NCBI GenBank assembly: GCA_036245525.1
Contig: BTPG01000003.1
Location: 137,427,082 to 137,491,081 of the forward strand
DNA from: Semisulcospira habei
Lineage: Eukaryota; Mollusca; Gastropoda; Semisulcospiridae
DNA length: 64,000 bases
Reading direction: 5' to 3'
The position numbers and the translations under genes were made by a program. The number at the start of each line of letters is the position of its first letter. The first letter of the stretch is position 1. Shown here piece after piece: positions 60,501-64,000 of the stretch. Under the pieces are notes generated by a model that did not search any database, had not been told where the DNA came from, and worked only from the letters and a program-made list of their open reading frames with translations.

Positions 60501-60745
60501 TGGAATGATAATGTGGATGGATTTGGCTCATAGTTAAGTCGTCAGGTGATAGGCCTTTCATTTCCGCGGTGATATGCTGATGCATACTTGAAAGCTGGTA
60601 TTACAACATGGAACATAAAACTGATAGAGCGTGTCTGGGTCAGTGAGTGCATGTCAAATAAAACCTCACCTGATGTATCACATCAAAATTGCCTACGCCT
60701 GCTGAACCTCCATGTGGAAAGAAAAGCTTTGTTCTCTAACTTATT

Positions 60746-60938
60746 TTAAACCTTTTCATCCTGAAATACCAATTGCTTGAAATAAATTTGACTGATAGCT
60801 CAAGGGTGGTGCCAGAATAGGTTGGCGCCACCCTTGAACTAAAAAACAATTGATCTATGTGCTAATCTGTAATCAGTGTAGCCTTCGCAGGACAATAAGC
60901 AAATTTTACAAAATCAGCCTCAGGGTGTGATGGGTTAA
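60746..60938. mobile_element. HP-A element (A3 type), centre deleted
   Basis: TTAAACCTTTTCATCCTGAA at the left and CAGGGTGTGATGGGTTAA at the right. The left arm runs to GGTTGGCGCC, then jumps straight to ACCCTTGAACTA of the right arm. Confidence 0.82.
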
Positions 60939-60982
60939 TATTTAGTTTGTGCAGGGAAAGTAAGACTGATACAGCTCTACGG

Positions 60983-61145
60983 CAGTGAACCTCGACATCG
61001 CGGAACCAAATTAGTCCTGTTGTTTACATCCGAAGTTTGTTATAAACGAAATAATGCGGTGCAGTCGTGACTTGTAACACACCGCTGCAATATATCCGAC
61101 TATATCAGTGTTCGTTATAAGCAAAGTCGACTATGATTTGCTATT
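60983..61145. mobile_element. Possible Tigger/pogo-like remnant
   Basis: CAGTGAACCTCGACATCGCG and, on the minus strand, GTCGACTTTGCTTATAACGA resemble pogo-type ends and the copies at 2188 and 37,528. No transposase. Confidence 0.38.
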
Positions 61146-61149
61146 TTTG

Positions 61150-61373
61150 TCTACCGTATTTAAAAAAATACGGTAGACTTTGAAATGGGGCTGGTCGGAG
61201 CGCATTCCGGAGCATTCACATCAGTGACGTTTCTGGCGTGCGGGGCAGAAATTCTGGCAAAGAAGTAACAAGATAAAAATGACGTCACGTCTAGTTACGC
61301 AAACCTTGCTAGAGAACGTCTTTTTGGTGCCAGAGCCCTGCCGCGCGCGCGCGCATGTGTATGTGCGTGTGTG

Positions 61374-61405
<32 letters not shown>

Positions 61406-61408
61406 TGC

Positions 61409-61504
<96 letters not shown>

Positions 61505-62310
61505 TTTTTCGTATACGGTATTTACATAAGCCTACAGTTTGTCTTGGCTGTTGGGTACGATTAGGTCAATTGTGACCTGTATGCCCTAGGTGTAAAAATC
61601 AGACAATTTTATGCGCCACTTTTTCGGAGTCATTTGTAAAACAGCAACATAGCATTAATTTTTCTTTTACGAAAAATAAACTATCTTCTCATTAATACCC
61701 GCATGATTTTTCATAAACAATGTTTACATAAGCCTGCTATTTGTCCCGGCCCTGTGGTAGGATTAGGTCAAATTGTGACCTGTAAGCTCTATGCATAAAA
61801 AATTAGCGAGAAATTTGCAAAGTTGTTCCTCTGATACGTCAAATGTTAGTACTGGGATGATGACGTATAACATCGAGTACGTGAAGCTTGAAGTGACGTC
61901 ATTTCGCTGCTCGTGCTATTATTCTTCTTCAGAATAGCTATGCTACGCCAGACCGTGGGCATAGAGCTTACAAATGGCGGGAATCGCCGTGTGTCCGTCT
62001 TTATTTCGGTCTACCAGTGCGTGGATCAGAGGGTGGATTAGAGTAGAAGGAGATGGATTCCTGTCAATACACGAGCCCCGGCACAGAGCGTACTAATGGC
62101 GGGATGCGCCTAGCGTGTCTTTATTTGTGTGCGCCGACGTGAATGTTGATCAGAGGCTGGCTTAGAGAGGAGGGAATGGATCAGCATAATAAGCCTAAAA
62201 ATTATAACAACTCTGAATGTTCCTAAAAGATAAACGCATCTGAGCTCCAAAAAAACAATACGGTAGACTTTGGGATGAAATCCTCATCTTGTTTTAGTAT
62301 GTCTCTAGAT
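61150..62310. repeat. Composite dispersed repeat with microsatellite (copy 2)
   Basis: Order: hairpin GTCTACCGTATT...AATACGGTAGAC (61,151-61,180), part B (to 61,320), GT microsatellite, two diverged tandem units starting TGATTTTTCRTA (61,502 and 61,704; period 202), then part A as in copy 1 with its own inner duplication (ATGGCGGGA at 61,974 and 62,096; period 122). ATACGGTAGACTTTG occurs again at 62,259. Compared with copy 1, part B is inverted relative to part A. Confidence 0.65.
61362..61503. repeat. (GT)n / (GCGT)n microsatellite
   Basis: GT dinucleotides with a GCGT block, inside the composite repeat. Confidence 0.95.
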
Positions 62311-62435
62311 GCTCTCACACTGAAACCTTTGATCTTATTTCACTCTCCGCTATTGTTGATTTCACGTGTACAGATTAGCTGTTACATGTACAACCTGTGT
62401 TCGCTCGACAGTTTGCTATAAACTTCTTTGCGAAT

Positions 62436-62558
62436 CTAACTTCCTTATCCTTGCCTGTGGCAATACGGTTTCGTGATCTAATTTCCTTATCCTTGCATGT
62501 GCAATAAGGTTTCGTGATTAACTTCCTTATCCTTGCCTGTGCAATAAGGTTTCGTGAT
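62436..62558. repeat. 41-bp tandem repeat, 3 copies
   Basis: CTAACTTCCTTATCCTTGCC ... CAATAAGGTTTCGTGAT starts at 62,436, 62,478 and 62,518. Confidence 0.88.
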
Positions 62559-62646
62559 GTGTACTTCAGACATCCATGCTGCAAATGCTCTACCGTGTTA
62601 CAGTGAAAACTATTTTGAGAACCACAAAGACAAATAAAAAAAGATC

Positions 62647-62852
62647 TTAACTCATTGAGCCCCGTCACACCACAGCAAGACATGGATCGAGCATGATAGT
62701 TCAAGGGTGGTGTCAGAATAGCTTGGTGCCCATAGGCGCCAAGCTATTCACTGGCACCACCCTTGAACTATCATGCTGATCTGTCGTAATACAGTTCTTC
62801 AGAGGACAACTTCAAAATTTGGGGATTTTGGTCCTGGTGCAGAATGTGTTAA
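62647..62852. mobile_element. HP-A element, full length
   Basis: TTAACTCATTGAGCCCCGTC at the left and GCAGAATGTGTTAA at the right. Hairpin 62,685-62,781 with GATCGAGCATGATAG and CTATCATGC-TGATC. Confidence 0.84.
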
Positions 62853-62876
62853 AGACGGGTGCTCGCTTAACCCATT

Positions 62877-63029
62877 CTACCCCAGACACATCACAGCAAG
62901 ATAAGGCTCGACCATGATAGTTCAAGGGAGATGACAGAATAGCTTGGCGCCTATGGGCGCCAAGCTATCCTGGCATCACCCTTGAACTATCATGGTCGAT
63001 ATGTTCGGTGTTGGGGTAGAATGAGTTAA
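62877..63029. mobile_element. HP-A element (A1 type), right spacer deleted
   Basis: TTAACCCATTCTACCCCAGA at the left and TTGGGGTAGAATGAGTTAA at the right. The hairpin (62,906-63,000) is kept, but most of the right spacer is missing. Confidence 0.85.
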
Positions 63030-63066
63030 CAGAAATCTCAGTCCTAGAGCAAATGGTCAGTGTCAA

Positions 63067-63134
63067 CTGTCATTATTAACAAACATCATTTAGGTTGCTA
63101 CAGCCACCTAAATGATGGTCTTTATAACGACAGG
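63067..63134. mobile_element. HP-I hairpin
   Basis: CTGTCATTATTAACAAACAT on the left and GATGGTCTTTATAACGACAG on the right, with TTTAGGTTGCT / AGCCACCTAAA inside. Confidence 0.75.
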
Positions 63135-63149
63135 TGATACCTCAGGCAT

Positions 63150-63770
63150 AGGATCTGCTGTGGTGCTGGCTAGGGGTGTAGGGGGCTCTGGATAGAGGTA
63201 GCACCTTTGCTGTTCGGCAGCTGCGTCCTACATAGGACGGACGGGCATCACTGGTCCTCATCCATCTCCTTAATCTCTCACGTGCTGGCTCCAAGCGCCA
63301 CACCCTGGCAAACCACCTCAGCTGGTGGGCTAAACCACGTGAGGGGGTGGTGTTCACATTGCACCACTAGGCGGATGAGCTGTTTCTGACAGCCAACGGC
63401 TAGAGGACGGAGGAGATCAGGTTGGATCCAACGGCCAAATGTGGGGGAGTAAACCCTTCAAATCAGGAGTGGAGCCCCGAAGGCAGACAGCTGCCTGTAT
63501 TCACGCACTGTTCTGGCAGCTCCTGCAGCCAAACTGGTGCCAAACGTACTGCTTTGCATTCCTTTGGATACATCAGCGAGGCCGAGAGGGGGATCTTGAC
63601 GACTGGGCACCCCAGGATCTCCATACACTTCGCCCAGGCTTGCGCCCTGGAGATGTCACTCCAGTGACTGACCCAGCAAGCGCATATACTCCATTGTCTT
63701 CCGAGACAGGATGCCAAAACGGTGCTGGCGGATGCGTTACCTAACCGACACTACTGTGCACGGCGCTGGA
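63150..63770 (+). mobile_element. LINE 5' UTR fragment, related to LINE 1
   Basis: GGAGTGGAGCCCCGAAGGCA, TGTTCTGGCAGCTCCTGC, TTTGGATACATCAGCGAGG, GAGAGGGGGA and CGCCCAGGCTTGCGCC line up in order with 26,100-26,290 in the LINE 1 leader. The 5' part (63,150-63,440) has no counterpart there. It stops before any endonuclease and is followed by an HP-C remnant. Confidence 0.68.
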
Positions 63771-63788
63771 AAGCAGTGGGTTCAGCCC

Positions 63789-63864
63789 GGCTTTGGCTGT
63801 CCGCTGTATTCCCGCAGTAATCCGCACCTCGACAAGAACCGCTACCGACAGTCAAATGGTTAAT
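63789..63864. mobile_element. HP-C element, diverged
   Basis: GGCTTTGGCTGTCCGCTG at the left and CGCTACCGACAGTCAAATGG, TTAA at the right. The ATGATTCCTGC centre is reduced to TTCCCGCAGTAAT. Confidence 0.7.
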
Positions 63865-64000
63865 ACTGACCAAAAATATGCAAAAGAATGAATCGTAGTT
63901 GCTGGAGAAGGTATCTACCTACTGGGCAGCTTGCCTGCACAGGTACGAAACGCTCAGTAAAAAGAATAAAAACTGACAGGTGTCAATGAACCCACAGCAT
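63865..64000. other. Gene-free end of window
   Basis: Nothing recognised. Confidence 0.4.

Overview
This window is eukaryotic nuclear DNA with no intact protein-coding gene that I can defend. Microsatellites of every class, truncated non-LTR retrotransposons with endonuclease-reverse transcriptase ORFs, and a dense crowd of short palindromic elements point to an invertebrate genome. A marine mollusc, perhaps a gastropod, is my best guess; this comes from general resemblance only. There is no operon structure, rRNA, CRISPR array or phage gene.

The dominant content is a set of short hairpin elements (MITE-like), roughly one per 600 bp. I sorted them by eye into families named here HP-A to HP-J. 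HP-A has outer ends like TTAACTCATTCTACCCC and an inner hairpin with GATCGACCATGATAG and GGCGCC at the loop. HP-B has ends like TTAACCCCTTCACTGCC and an inner hairpin CAAGAGGCATAGATC...CCCCCGC. HP-C is TTAACCCTTTGGCTGTCGG, palindromic to its ends. HP-D is CACTGGTTGTCTCCCTCG. HP-E is TTAACNCATTCGAGACGTG. HP-F is CCTTGACTGCTACTGACG with TTACGCGTCTTTTCC. HP-G is GTGCTGGTCTGTGATTTTGG. HP-H is GGGCCGACGTCGGCCC, CpG-rich. HP-I is GACCATCATTTAGGTGGC. HP-J is GAAAAGCAAGATTTTCATTG. HP-A, B, C, E and F begin and end at TTAA or a one-base variant, as expected for piggyBac-type TTAA target duplication. No transposase ORF is present, so they would be non-autonomous.

Layout: 1-25.9 kb holds hairpin elements, microsatellites and two LINE 3' ends (16.3-16.5 kb and 19.7-20.7 kb). 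At 25,907-29,827 lies a nearly full-length but dead LINE on the + strand, bounded by a 14-bp target duplication. At 29,957-33,234 lies a second, unrelated dead LINE on the - strand, inserted into an HP-B element and bounded by an 11-bp duplication. The two face each other tail to tail. From 33.4 to 64 kb hairpin elements resume, with a 25-bp satellite (44.8-45.1 kb), a 50-bp repeat (45.6-45.8 kb), further LINE fragments (42.97, 45.4, 46.2 and 63.2-63.8 kb), and a composite repeat at 61.1-62.3 kb related to 3.7-4.65 kb.

The most interesting signal is that copies of one family differ in sequence, yet the two arms of each hairpin carry matching changes (HP-A, B, E and G). The arms therefore change together, through arm-to-arm conversion, new palindromes made from each founder, or selection for pairing. 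The only candidate host exon is a 175-codon ORF at 54,153-54,680 (-), and it is weak. All coordinates were read by eye; ends of diverged copies may be off by several bases.
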